64,000 nucleotides of DNA from Schleiferiaceae bacterium (GCA_018401735.1 JAGYKI010000017.1:1-64000), one strand, 5' to 3'; positions 1 to 9,710 are shown, numbered from the stretch's first letter. Numbers and translations are program-made. Notes: generated by a model from the letters alone, not told the origin.

Positions 1-43
1 TTTACAAGGGGTCTGAGGCCTGATTTTACGTCGAATTCACGTT
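1..43 (-). repeat. Partial copy (L-type end) of dispersed intergenic repeat, cut by window start
   Basis: Reverse complement AACGTGAATTCGACGTAAAATCAGGCCTCAGACCCCTTGTAAA closely matches the left end of the full copy at 41579. Confidence 0.85.
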
Positions 44-51
44 ATTTAATA

Positions 52-663
52 TTAATGTGCTTGCGGAGCTTTGACGCCTGCTAATACTTTAATTTTCAGA
101 TGGTTTTCTTTGGGCGGGATAGGGCAGGAGTACTTTTCGTTGTAAGCGCAGTAGGGGTTGTAAGCCTTATTGAAGTCGATTAAAACGCTGTCCCCCTTCA
201 CTATATGCAGATCTATAAACCTTCCGCCACCATAACTTTCTACTCCATTACTTTCATCGCTAAAGGGAAGAAATAGGTAGTCTTCATAGCCTTCGATTAA
301 CTTTAAGCGATGACTTTGATAAGCAAAGAGTTGCTGTTCTTGCCCATCTAGCTGAAAGCGTAATAAAGCATATTTTTGATAGATAGCTTTTCTGCCTGTA
401 GTAGTGGCCATGGCAAAGGCTTTGGCCGTGTCGATACGCTCAATTTTTGCCATTACACAATAGTCAGAATTAAGTGAGAAGAAGTCTAGGTGCCTAAATT
501 TTAAACGATCAACTTCTTTAAGAGGAGAGTCAAGACTATCACTAAACTCCTTGTTTAGCTCAATTCGAAAATTGAAATTGCTGGCTAGAAAAGTGGAGTC
601 CTTATTTTGTGCTGCCGCCAAAAAGGGGAATGAAAGTATGGCAAGGAAAATTTTGATAGTCAT
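52..663 (-). CDS. DUF1684 family secreted protein
   Basis: Signal peptide; C-terminal NPYCAYNEKYSCPIPPKENHLKIKVLAGVK typical of DUF1684. Confidence 0.8.
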   Translation of the reverse strand: MTIKIFLAILSFPFLAAAQNKDSTFLASNFNFRIELNKEFSDSLDSPLKEVDRLKFRHLDFFSLNSDYCVMAKIERIDTAKAFAMATTTGRKAIYQKYALLRFQLDGQEQQLFAYQSHRLKLIEGYEDYLFLPFSDESNGVESYGGGRFIDLHIVKGDSVLIDFNKAYNPYCAYNEKYSCPIPPKENHLKIKVLAGVKAPQAH

Positions 664-747
664 TTAAATGTTTAAAAAGTGTGCAAGTCAATAATGGTAT
701 GCCAAAATATTGATAGTTTCACGCCTCAAACCATTAACATCGTTAAA

Positions 748-2331
748 ATGCGAAAAGTAATAACAATTTCGATCTTACTGCTTGCTATGCTAAATCAATC
801 CTGTAAAGGTCCCGCAGTGCCGCGTTTTCAGTATGAAAAAGCAGGAGATTTTATAAAAAAGACCAATATAGCTAAAGAAAAGCCCGATTTAAAGGCCCAT
901 TTAAAAGGAGGCGATTTAGTTTTTCTCTTTAATAATTGGCACATTGATACTGTCGCTGGCTTTATCACGGGAGAAGGGCAGCGTTTTGATTACAATCGAA
1001 GGATTCGTAAGGAAGGGAATTTAAAATTCCCCATGGATAGCGTTCTAATTTACGAGATGAATGAAGATTTAGAATTAGCAGATGGTATCATGGCCTTATT
1101 TCCTCTCGCTATCGTAAATGTAGCTGTAACCCTTGCTTGCATTACTAATCCTAAAGCTTGTTTCGGTTCATGTCCAACCTTTTATACCGAAGATGGTAAT
1201 GTTTTCGAAGCCAAAGGCGAAGGTTTTTCTAATGCCATTGCACCTTCTTTAGAGTATGGTGATGTGGACGATTTGAAAACGAGTACCCGCTCTGATAATT
1301 TTAAAATTATCATGAAAAATGAAGCGCAAGAAACCCATTGTTTAAAGGCAGTAGAATTATGGGCGCTTCCTATCAGCGATAATCAAAATGCCTTGATGAC
1401 TCGCCAGAAAGATTTCTTCAGTAGTTCCGCCCAAATAGCACCGATTAGTGCTTACGCAGATGGGAAAGATGTTTTAAATTCCTTACTAGAAAGTGATCAA
1501 CATGAGTATTTCTCGGCAGCAGACGCAGAGAATTTAGCATCAAAAGAAGAGTTAATTCTAGAGTTTGAAGCGACTGAGCTGAAGCAAGAACAGGCTTTAG
1601 TGCTTGATTTCCGTCAGTCTTTAATGACAACCTATTTTATTTATAGCGCCATGGCCTATATGGGTGATGAGGTTTCAGACGTTTTTGCGAAAATTGAACG
1701 AGAAAAAGATCTTTACAGCAAATTAAATAATGGATTAAAGTCGGAGTTGGGAGAACTAGAGGTTTACCTCTGGAACGAAGAGTCGAAAGAATGGCAATTA
1801 CAAGGGGCTTTGTATGAAACAGGACCAATCGCAGTTAATCGCCAAATTGTACCACTTCAGAAAATGTCTTCTTCTCAGCTAGTAAAGGTTAAGTTGTTAA
1901 TGAATAAGGGTTTATGGCGTTTAGATTATGCTGCATTAGCTAAGCTCGATCAAAAAATTGAACCCTTAAAGCTGCAGCCGAATAAACTGAAAAAAAATGG
2001 TTCAACCCATTTATTTGCGAAACAGCAATTGTTAGATGCAGAAAAGCATTTGATTTCTTTGCCGGGTGATTTTTTCGAATTGGAATATGATTTGCCAGAT
2101 CCAAATCAAAAATATGCCCTGCACCTTTATAGCAAGGGTTATTATATGGAGTGGATGCGGAATGAGTGGTTAGGTGATAAAAATCTTCTCAAACTAAACC
2201 AAATGATGAATCATCCTCGTCGCTATTTAAAAAGAGAAGCCGAAGCCTACAAAGAATATGAGCTCGTGATGGAAGAAGTTTTTTGGTCTTCTCAAATAGA
2301 ATCTAAAAAAGTTTCATCCTATGAAAACTAG
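748..2331 (+). CDS. Putative lipoprotein with cysteine-rich motif (ACITNPKACFGSCPTFY), unknown function
   Basis: Open frame 679-2331; lipobox-type signal MRKVITISILLLAMLNQSC at an internal ATG (about 748). Confidence 0.7.
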   Translation: MRKVITISILLLAMLNQSCKGPAVPRFQYEKAGDFIKKTNIAKEKPDLKAHLKGGDLVFLFNNWHIDTVAGFITGEGQRFDYNRRIRKEGNLKFPMDSVLIYEMNEDLELADGIMALFPLAIVNVAVTLACITNPKACFGSCPTFYTEDGNVFEAKGEGFSNAIAPSLEYGDVDDLKTSTRSDNFKIIMKNEAQETHCLKAVELWALPISDNQNALMTRQKDFFSSSAQIAPISAYADGKDVLNSLLESDQHEYFSAADAENLASKEELILEFEATELKQEQALVLDFRQSLMTTYFIYSAMAYMGDEVSDVFAKIEREKDLYSKLNNGLKSELGELEVYLWNEESKEWQLQGALYETGPIAVNRQIVPLQKMSSSQLVKVKLLMNKGLWRLDYAALAKLDQKIEPLKLQPNKLKKNGSTHLFAKQQLLDAEKHLISLPGDFFELEYDLPDPNQKYALHLYSKGYYMEWMRNEWLGDKNLLKLNQMMNHPRRYLKREAEAYKEYELVMEEVFWSSQIESKKVSSYEN

Positions 2332-2845
2332 AGTAATCATTTCATTGGCACTCCTCAGCTTTCTATTGGGAGGATGCAGCTACTACAAGCATTTAGAAGA
2401 CGAGTCTGAGTTTAATAAATCTACCAAAGGTTCTTTTATTAGGGTTTGGGTAAATTTGGATGAAAGTCCCTTCGAAACAAAAGAATATCGCGGAGAGCTT
2501 ATCGCAGTCGATAGCAACCAATTGTATATAATCGCAGTGGAGACGGAAGTTGATAGTGTATGTACCGCCTTTAGTAAAAGTAATATTGAATCTTTTAACC
2601 TTTACTATGCAAAGCCAAACACAGCTTTTTGGTCGATCCCTGTTTTTACGGGCTTTACCATTTCACATGGTGTTTTTTTAATCTTTTCAGCTCCTATTAA
2701 TTTACTAGTTACTTCTCTAACGCAGGGTCATGCTCTACGCGCTAGTCGGAGTCAAGAAAGTGATTTAAATTTAGATGAATTGGCCCCTTTCGCTCGTTAT
2801 CCTCGCGGTATTCCTGTAGGATTAACATTAGAGGACATCCATTAA
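2321..2845 (+). CDS. Small putative lipoprotein, tandem paralog of next ORF
   Basis: Lipobox LLSFLLGGC; overlaps upstream ORF by 11 bp; shares YAKPNxxxW and LDELxPFARxPxGxP motifs with 2860-3378. Confidence 0.75.
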   Translation: MKTRVIISLALLSFLLGGCSYYKHLEDESEFNKSTKGSFIRVWVNLDESPFETKEYRGELIAVDSNQLYIIAVETEVDSVCTAFSKSNIESFNLYYAKPNTAFWSIPVFTGFTISHGVFLIFSAPINLLVTSLTQGHALRASRSQESDLNLDELAPFARYPRGIPVGLTLEDIH

Positions 2846-2859
2846 TCGAAGTAGTTTTT

Positions 2860-3378
2860 ATGCGATCTGCTAAAAGTCTAATTTGTTTTATTATACTCTT
2901 TTCACTTATGCTAGGTGCTTGTGAAAATTATAATTACCTACCTTCTCAGAAGGATTTCAAAACAAGTTTCTTGGGCTCTCATCTGACAGTATATTATACA
3001 AGTCCGCTTAGTTCCACGGGTCTTGATGAGGCTGAAGGCGAGCTTATCGCAATTTCCAGTGATAGTGTTTACGTTTTAAATGAAGGAAGTTTTTGCGAAG
3101 CTATTGCACGAGATTCCATAGCAGGCTTTGATTTGCAATATGCAAAACCAAATAGAAGTTACTGGACAACTGCTGGCTTCTTAGCTTGGAGTTTAACGCA
3201 TGGCCAACTGGCCGCTGGTACAGCCTTCCTAAATCTGATTGCCGTATATCTGATTCATGAAAATATTGTGAGAAACAGTTTTAGTGATGAACAAGATCTT
3301 ACGTTAGATGAATTGTTGCCGTTTGCGCGTTTTCCGAAGGGCTTACCAGATGGCGTAAATAAAAAGGATATTAAATAA
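2860..3378 (+). CDS. Small putative lipoprotein, tandem paralog of previous ORF
   Basis: Lipobox LFSLMLGAC; shared motifs with 2321-2845. Confidence 0.75.
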   Translation: MRSAKSLICFIILFSLMLGACENYNYLPSQKDFKTSFLGSHLTVYYTSPLSSTGLDEAEGELIAISSDSVYVLNEGSFCEAIARDSIAGFDLQYAKPNRSYWTTAGFLAWSLTHGQLAAGTAFLNLIAVYLIHENIVRNSFSDEQDLTLDELLPFARFPKGLPDGVNKKDIK

Positions 3379-3390
3379 CGAGAGTTTGAC

Positions 3391-3430
3391 GGAAAAGCTG
3401 AGGTTATAAAATTATCGTTAAACTCACTTT
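3391..3430 (+). repeat. Degenerate solo R-type end of the dispersed repeat
   Basis: GAAAAGCTGAGGTTATAAAATTATCGTTAAACTCACTTTG resembles GAAAATCTGAGGCTATGATTTATAGTCGAACTCACGTTAT at the right end of the 41579-41826 copy. Confidence 0.55.
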
Positions 3431-3450
3431 GGTAAAGGGACAAGATTAAG

Positions 3451-3942
3451 ATGGTTAAATTAAAGCTTCGGTTAATCAAGGAAGATGATAATTCTCGCTT
3501 GGCAGAAATGATTCGCGGGGTTTTTATTGAATTCAATGCTCAGAAAGTAGGGACCGTTTATTCCGATCCGACCACGGATAATTTGTACGACCTTTTTAGA
3601 ACGGATCATTCCGTTCTCTGGGTAGCGGAGTTAAATGGTCGAGTGGAAGGCTGTTGTGGTATTTATCCCACCCAAGGTTTAAATGATGATTGCACTGAAT
3701 TAGTGAAATTCTATCTTCATGCCAATGCTCGGGGAAAGGGCATTGGGAGGGCCTTATTAGAGAAATGTATGGAAAGTGCCCGTCAGCTTACTTACACTAA
3801 AATTTACATCGAAAGTTTACCCGAGTTTGATAAAGCAGTAAGCATGTATCACAAAGCAGGCTTTGTAAGTTTGGATAAGCCTCTTACCCAATTTGGACAT
3901 CCAGGCTGTAACCTTTGGTTTTTAAAAGATTTAGAAACATGA
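3451..3942 (+). CDS. GNAT family N-acetyltransferase
   Basis: LVKFYLHANARGKGIGRALLEKCMESAR acetyl-CoA binding motif. Confidence 0.9.
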   Translation: MVKLKLRLIKEDDNSRLAEMIRGVFIEFNAQKVGTVYSDPTTDNLYDLFRTDHSVLWVAELNGRVEGCCGIYPTQGLNDDCTELVKFYLHANARGKGIGRALLEKCMESARQLTYTKIYIESLPEFDKAVSMYHKAGFVSLDKPLTQFGHPGCNLWFLKDLET

Positions 3943-3985
3943 TTCTTCAGGTGTTAAATCATTAAAGTAATTTCTAATTTAAAGA

Positions 3986-6025
3986 TCATAGTTTTAAAAC
4001 AATCTGTGCACGAATGTCGGATCGAACGGGTCCTTGAATTTCATTGCTGCCAGAACTGACACTTTCCGTATCGTAAAAATAGCTAAGGGCATATTTTGTT
4101 TGTACTTTAAGATGTTCGTTTACTTGCCAATCGCCTAAAATGAAGAAGCGAAAACTTTCACCGTAATAAGCGGGAATTGAAAAGCTTAAATACAAATCTC
4201 TTTCATAGCTATACATTCGACTGGCGTAATTAGGGCTATTTACTAGAGCAAAACGGTAGCTAATTTTAAGCTTACTGTTTCGGAGCGTATGTCTAAAATC
4301 TTGGGCTACCATAAAGCCTTCGCTTCGCGCTGGATCACCAAGGCTAACGGTTTTAATTTGTAAGGTGGTTTTACTTTCTAATTTTCGAAGTCTTCTATCT
4401 TCGAGTTGCAGGCGTAAATGAAATTGTTGGTTGGTGCTTAATGCTAAGCTTCCTTGGTGAAATGCCGCAGATTTTCCTTCGCGATAGCTTAGCCTCAGGC
4501 TGAGATCTCTTTTATAGTCGACGTGGTAATTGAAATTATTTTGCCAATCGAAGCCCCTGCTTGGGCTGCTCTCACTAAAGGAAATCCAACGAAATTCTTG
4601 CTGATCAAAAAAGCAGTTGTAATTCAGCTTGCGATTAATTTGCCAATCAAAACCTAGATAGTGACCTTTCTCTCCCGCGTTTCCTTTGGCTGCAAAAGGT
4701 GCATTCCAAAAGCTTTGATAGTTGAGGCCTAGGTTTCTATAGTGATAGCTAAAGCGAAGATTATCTAGAAGAATGGTTTGAAAGCCCCAAGAGTAAGCAA
4801 TGTCTTTTTCACCATCGAAAGCCAACTCGCCAAATAGATTGAAACTGCGGTATATGTAATTCCAATCTAAACTCAGGTTCTTTAGATTGTCACCACTAAA
4901 ATTCTTCATTTGATAAAGTTGAGTAGAGGTCGTCAATGGTATGGCCAAGCTTTCGTAGCGGTAGTTGAGGCCAATATCGATACTGGAACCACGGAACTCA
5001 ATGCGGCCGCCCATACTATTGAGCGTGTTGCGGTCCTTCTTCTCCAGTTCACTCAAGGTTCGGTAAAGACCATTTCCGCCCAAACTTTCGGCGAAAAGGC
5101 TGTCGCCTTCAAGATTAGAACCAAGTCGTGCATCAATTTTTTTATGCGAAAGAAAAAGTTCCAAACGAAGCTTCTCCCATTTAAGGCTACTGGCGATTCC
5201 TCGGTAAAAACGATTTTCATCGCTGCCGGCATAGGGCACAATACCTCTACCATAACGCTTTATATCCACCGCAGAAAAAGAACGTCCTAAGCTCATGCTC
5301 GACCATAAGGCCAAACCTTGTCCAAATTCAACGTTATAGTCGCCGATAATTAGTTCTTCAATTATGCCATAATTTCGTAATGCAAAATGTCCACTAAAAA
5401 AATCAAAGCCCAGATTACGGCCATTTTGTTGCCAAGGTTCACCCGCATCTTTTTGGAGATTAAAAGCCGCTTGTAAATTATCGCGGTAAGCAAAACGATA
5501 ACGAATAAGATAGTCTTGCGGCGATCCAATAAATCCACCATCTTCAGGAGGACTGTTATAAGCTGCGCGTTTTTCTAGCCCGGTCGTGCTTCTTAAAAAT
5601 ACTTGATGACGGCCGTATTTTAGCACTGCTGGCCAGTAAATTTTTTCTTTGGTATCACGTGCTTTTAAGTTAAAGTCGTTTAGGAGTAAAGTCGCAATAC
5701 TACTATCTATCCCCTTGATAGAGCTCAGTTCTTTTGGGCTAAGAATTGGCCCCGTATGTTTAATATGCTGGAGAATATTATTAACCTTAAAAACATCTAA
5801 ATAGGGAAGGGAAAGCAATTCTTCTTGATCGCTAAAGTTGAGGGATTTTTTGTTCTCTTCAAATAAGGAAAACCTCTCGGCCCATTGGTATAGATCTATA
5901 TCCGAGTCGGGGTTTTCACTCAATTGTTCTTCCCAACGGGCTTGGTTGGATTTGAGGTCTTCTTGGGCTTTAAGGCTTGAATAAGTAAGGCTAAGTAGTA
6001 AAAGTAATAGAAGCTGGTTTTGCAT
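3986..6025 (-). CDS. Helix-hairpin-helix domain protein with C-terminal outer-membrane beta-barrel-like region
   Basis: N-terminal signal peptide, ComEA-like HhH repeats (LLSLPYLDVFKVNNILQHIKHTGPILSPKELSSIKGIDSSIATLLLNDF), then ~500 aa rich in alternating aromatic beta strands. Confidence 0.75.
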   Translation of the reverse strand: MQNQLLLLLLLSLTYSSLKAQEDLKSNQARWEEQLSENPDSDIDLYQWAERFSLFEENKKSLNFSDQEELLSLPYLDVFKVNNILQHIKHTGPILSPKELSSIKGIDSSIATLLLNDFNLKARDTKEKIYWPAVLKYGRHQVFLRSTTGLEKRAAYNSPPEDGGFIGSPQDYLIRYRFAYRDNLQAAFNLQKDAGEPWQQNGRNLGFDFFSGHFALRNYGIIEELIIGDYNVEFGQGLALWSSMSLGRSFSAVDIKRYGRGIVPYAGSDENRFYRGIASSLKWEKLRLELFLSHKKIDARLGSNLEGDSLFAESLGGNGLYRTLSELEKKDRNTLNSMGGRIEFRGSSIDIGLNYRYESLAIPLTTSTQLYQMKNFSGDNLKNLSLDWNYIYRSFNLFGELAFDGEKDIAYSWGFQTILLDNLRFSYHYRNLGLNYQSFWNAPFAAKGNAGEKGHYLGFDWQINRKLNYNCFFDQQEFRWISFSESSPSRGFDWQNNFNYHVDYKRDLSLRLSYREGKSAAFHQGSLALSTNQQFHLRLQLEDRRLRKLESKTTLQIKTVSLGDPARSEGFMVAQDFRHTLRNSKLKISYRFALVNSPNYASRMYSYERDLYLSFSIPAYYGESFRFFILGDWQVNEHLKVQTKYALSYFYDTESVSSGSNEIQGPVRSDIRAQIVLKL

Positions 6026-6831
6026 CAGAGTTGGTAGTTTAAATCAATACACATTTCTGATCCCCAAGCACTAGATTGCAAATAGGAAAGGTTTAGTCTG
6101 AATTTATGCCGTTGTAAACCCGCTCCACCACTAAAATTTAGTTGCTCACAATAATTGCTGCCCAGTCGCAAAAAAAGCCCCTTTTTAATTTCATATTCTA
6201 AGCCCGACATTAATCGCAGGGATTCCTTCCAAGCGCTTTCGGCTTCAAAGGAAAAGTGAAGCTCCTTTTTAAGAGGAAATAGAAATCCTAAGGAAAAGCT
6301 ACTGGGTTTTAAACGGTATTCTTGCGAAAGCTTCCGCGAGAAAGGGTTTTTAACAGCAAAACCATATTGTAATTTCGAGGCACTTTTTCCAAAGAGAAAA
6401 AATTCGACCGAAGGCAACCAGCCGCTGCTACCTGCTTCAATATAATAGGCTTCGGAGCCAAGTCGTAAGCCAAGGGCAATGCTTTTACTAAGTTTCTGCC
6501 CGTAGGCGAGCATAATTTTACTTTGGTTGAAATATTCAAAACCGAAATACTCTAAGCTCAAGGCGACTTGCTGGCCAAAGCTTTCGAAATTTCCGCAAAG
6601 GGCTGATTTCTGCAAAGCCTTTATCCCAAATACTTGACGATGAGAGCTGCTGAGAAAATTAGCCTTTAAAAATGCCAGGGCAGCGGGGTTATTAATACCG
6701 CTCCAAGCGTCAATTTGGGCTAGGCCACTTCCACCTAAGGCCAATGAACGAGCATCCGGTTTTTGATCAAGTGGATTTTGACTCCACAAGCAAAAGGGAA
6801 TTAAAAACGTTAAAAAGATTATTCTTTCCAT
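6025..6831 (-). CDS. PorV/PorQ-like outer-membrane barrel protein (hypothetical)
   Basis: MERIIFLTFLIPFCLWSQ signal; DARSLALGGSGLAQIDAWSGINNPAALAFL motif typical of PorV-like proteins; 1-nt coupling with 3986-6025. Confidence 0.65.
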   Translation of the reverse strand: MERIIFLTFLIPFCLWSQNPLDQKPDARSLALGGSGLAQIDAWSGINNPAALAFLKANFLSSSHRQVFGIKALQKSALCGNFESFGQQVALSLEYFGFEYFNQSKIMLAYGQKLSKSIALGLRLGSEAYYIEAGSSGWLPSVEFFLFGKSASKLQYGFAVKNPFSRKLSQEYRLKPSSFSLGFLFPLKKELHFSFEAESAWKESLRLMSGLEYEIKKGLFLRLGSNYCEQLNFSGGAGLQRHKFRLNLSYLQSSAWGSEMCIDLNYQL

Positions 6832-9710
6832 GGGAGATAATTTCTGTATTTTTCTCCCCTCCAGCATTAAAGCTAATTAGAATTAAGACTATCAAAAAAG
6901 CAGCTCTCATACTTATACTTTTAATAAGCGTTTTACCATGCTTTGCTCAAGACTATGATTTTAGTAAAATAGACTTGGAGGCAGGTTTACCGAGCCGTGT
7001 AATAAACGCTATTGCGGAAGGCTCCGATGGCTATATTTGGATGGCATCAGAGGGGGCAGGACTCTTGCGTTATGATGGCAGAAGCTATGAAAACTATGGC
7101 TTAGATGAATTTCCTGTTTTATTGGATGTGCAGTGTGACGCACAGGGTCAAATCTGGTTTCATAACGGACGACGCCTATGGTTTTATGATGGTCTGGCAA
7201 TAAAAGAATTTCCTTTACCGGAAGGGGCTGCTATTAAACAATTAAAAGTGTTTAAGGAAAAGCATCTCTTGCTTAATTCGGGTTTATACTCTTTGGCTAA
7301 GGATTCCTTGGTATCCATTTCAAACCCGCTTTCAGCCATTGATCATTTTACTTTTTTTAAAGGCTCCTTATTCTTGCAAAGTGGACAGGATTTATGGCAA
7401 AAGGCGAAGGGCGATTGGGAGAAAACAAGATTTCAAATAACTACACTTCTAGCGAAAGCCAGTGCCCAGAGCGTAATAATTAACGATACCGTTTATACAG
7501 ATCCACAGTTAAGTAAGAGTTTTTCCTTTGATGATTCGATTGAGATACAAGCTTATGCGCAAAATGCATCTTTTCAACTTTTCCTTGGCCAAAAACATTT
7601 GTACCTAAATACAGAAGATGATAGTCTGGAAATTCCCTATTCGGCTCGTCTTTTGACATCTGATATTAAGGATGTTTTTATCAGCTCCAACGGGGTGATT
7701 TATCTTATTTTAAGGGAAGGGCTAATGAAATTGGAGGATTTAGCCAGCTTCAAGCTCGATGCTAAATATGGTGTGTTTTGCACCTATAAAATGAGCGGGC
7801 AGTATTTTGCTGGTACCGAGCGCGGGCTGGAGATTTATGATGCCAAATATAACTTAGTTAAAAGTTTTGATTTAGGATTTATTCTCAGCTTGACGGCCTA
7901 TCAGAATGATATTTACATTGGCACGGAAGCGGGCTTATACCGCTTCGATACAGAAAGTGGCGCCATGGAAAAGCTGGGCTTGAACGGCTTCGTTTTTTCC
8001 TTGATTGCTCATAATGATGAGCTTTGGTTGGGAGCGGGTGATGGTATCTATCGCTACGCCCAAGGACGATTTACCAATATTAGTTTTGAGGAAGACTTAG
8101 CCCGAGCGACAGTTTTTTCAATAAAAAAAGATGCCGCTGGTGCTTTGTGGTTCGCTTCTTACACCGAAGGGTTATGGCGCTTGAAAGATGGGCAATGGCA
8201 GGCTTTTCGTGAATATGGGGGATTGAAATTGGATAGCCTAAACTTTAGTTCTTTTTTACCCCTTAAAGGAGATCGCTTATTAATCGGGACTCCTAGTGAT
8301 GGGATTTTTGATTTGAGAGGAGATAAGTCGCTGCATTTTGGTTTACGTGATTTAGATTTTGCGGAAATACGCGATATTCAAGAATGGCGTGGCGAGATTT
8401 GGTTGGGTACGAATAAGGGTATTGTAAATTACCGCGAACTATCTCTGTCCAAGCAAAGTCAAACTCCGGTTAAGCTACATTTCTTAAAGGCTAATGCAAG
8501 TTTAAATGGTAGCTTTAGCACCAAAGAAGGTATTGTGTATGCAAGTAGTAAGGGACTCTTTATACTAAATTTAGAAATTTTAAACCTGCAAACCTCACTT
8601 TCGAAAAGGGCGGAATTACAAGCCATTAACCGATTGCAAAGCACCAATGAAAGTCTGCTGCAATTTTGCCAAGACACGGCGGCCTTTGATATTTTACCCT
8701 TAGACTTAAAATTACCCTATAATTATAATTACTTGCGTCTTAATTATGGCAGTAAAAACCTTTATCGGCAAGATTTCATTCAGTATCGTTATCGCTTAGT
8801 GGGCTTGTCGAGCGCTTGGAATTACGTGGGTAATTTTAGCGAGTCTTTTTATCCCGATTTAGCAGCAGGACAGTATCAGTTCGAATTACAAAGTAGATAT
8901 GCTTGGCAGGCTTGGCCGAATAACTCTCAAGTCTATGCGTTCGAGATTAAAGAAGCCTATTGGCGTACCTGGTGGTTTATCAGTATTTTATTTTTAAGCA
9001 TCTTGGCTCTGACCACCTTTATAATTCGCGATCGCTGGCTGAAAACGCAGGAGCGGCTAAGTTTGGAAAACGAGCTTTTAGACATGGAAAGGAAGGCTTT
9101 ACGCCTGCAAATGAACCCTCATTTTATTTTTAATGCATTAGATAGTATTAGTAGTTTTATTTTTGTGAAGGATGCAAAACAGGCGGTTCGCTATCTGAAT
9201 AATTTCGCAAAATTAATGAGGTTAACCCTTGAATCATCAATGGAGCATGTTCACCCTGTTGAAACGGAGCTTTCCATTCTTAAAAACTACCTTGAGCTTG
9301 AAAAGCTGCGATTCAGCGATAAGTTTGAATACGAGCTGGAACTAGATGAGGAGATTGATTACGATGTTGGGCTTCCTCCAATGTTGATCCAACCCCACGT
9401 GGAAAACGCAATTTTACATGGACTAAAACCTCTAGATAGGCCCGGTCTTTTAAAGATTAGTTTTAAAGTGGATGGGGATAATTTATGCTGTACAATTGAT
9501 GATAATGGTGTGGGGCGATCGGCTAAAAAGTCGGAACTTAGTACCAAAGGTCATCGCAGTATGGCGACCCAAATTAATAAAGACAGGATTGCTTTATTGC
9601 AACGTTCTATAAAAGGTGAAGTGGCTTTGAATATCATCGATAAGATGGACGAAAATGGCAAAGCCTGCGGCACCACAGTAATTATTAAACTACCAATTCA
9701 AAATATATAA
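6744..9710 (+). CDS. Two-component sensor with periplasmic beta-propeller and LytS-type histidine kinase domain (start uncertain; true start may be near 6876)
   Basis: Propeller repeats (GYIWMASEGAGLLRYDG), YRYRLVGLSSAW Y_Y_Y domain, TM helix, LQMNPHFIFNALDSISSFI histidine kinase motif. Confidence 0.9.
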   Translation: MNEHPVFDQVDFDSTSKRELKTLKRLFFPWEIISVFFSPPALKLIRIKTIKKAALILILLISVLPCFAQDYDFSKIDLEAGLPSRVINAIAEGSDGYIWMASEGAGLLRYDGRSYENYGLDEFPVLLDVQCDAQGQIWFHNGRRLWFYDGLAIKEFPLPEGAAIKQLKVFKEKHLLLNSGLYSLAKDSLVSISNPLSAIDHFTFFKGSLFLQSGQDLWQKAKGDWEKTRFQITTLLAKASAQSVIINDTVYTDPQLSKSFSFDDSIEIQAYAQNASFQLFLGQKHLYLNTEDDSLEIPYSARLLTSDIKDVFISSNGVIYLILREGLMKLEDLASFKLDAKYGVFCTYKMSGQYFAGTERGLEIYDAKYNLVKSFDLGFILSLTAYQNDIYIGTEAGLYRFDTESGAMEKLGLNGFVFSLIAHNDELWLGAGDGIYRYAQGRFTNISFEEDLARATVFSIKKDAAGALWFASYTEGLWRLKDGQWQAFREYGGLKLDSLNFSSFLPLKGDRLLIGTPSDGIFDLRGDKSLHFGLRDLDFAEIRDIQEWRGEIWLGTNKGIVNYRELSLSKQSQTPVKLHFLKANASLNGSFSTKEGIVYASSKGLFILNLEILNLQTSLSKRAELQAINRLQSTNESLLQFCQDTAAFDILPLDLKLPYNYNYLRLNYGSKNLYRQDFIQYRYRLVGLSSAWNYVGNFSESFYPDLAAGQYQFELQSRYAWQAWPNNSQVYAFEIKEAYWRTWWFISILFLSILALTTFIIRDRWLKTQERLSLENELLDMERKALRLQMNPHFIFNALDSISSFIFVKDAKQAVRYLNNFAKLMRLTLESSMEHVHPVETELSILKNYLELEKLRFSDKFEYELELDEEIDYDVGLPPMLIQPHVENAILHGLKPLDRPGLLKISFKVDGDNLCCTIDDNGVGRSAKKSELSTKGHRSMATQINKDRIALLQRSIKGEVALNIIDKMDENGKACGTTVIIKLPIQNI

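Noticed and set aside
4490-4512. TAGCCTCAGGCTGAG match to the repeat terminus
   Set aside because: Inside conserved coding sequence and only the short CCTCAG core matches; coincidence most likely.
4910-5290. 126-aa plus-strand ORF antisense to the HhH/barrel gene
   Set aside because: Low-complexity composition and no recognisable domain; lies entirely antisense to a convincing gene.
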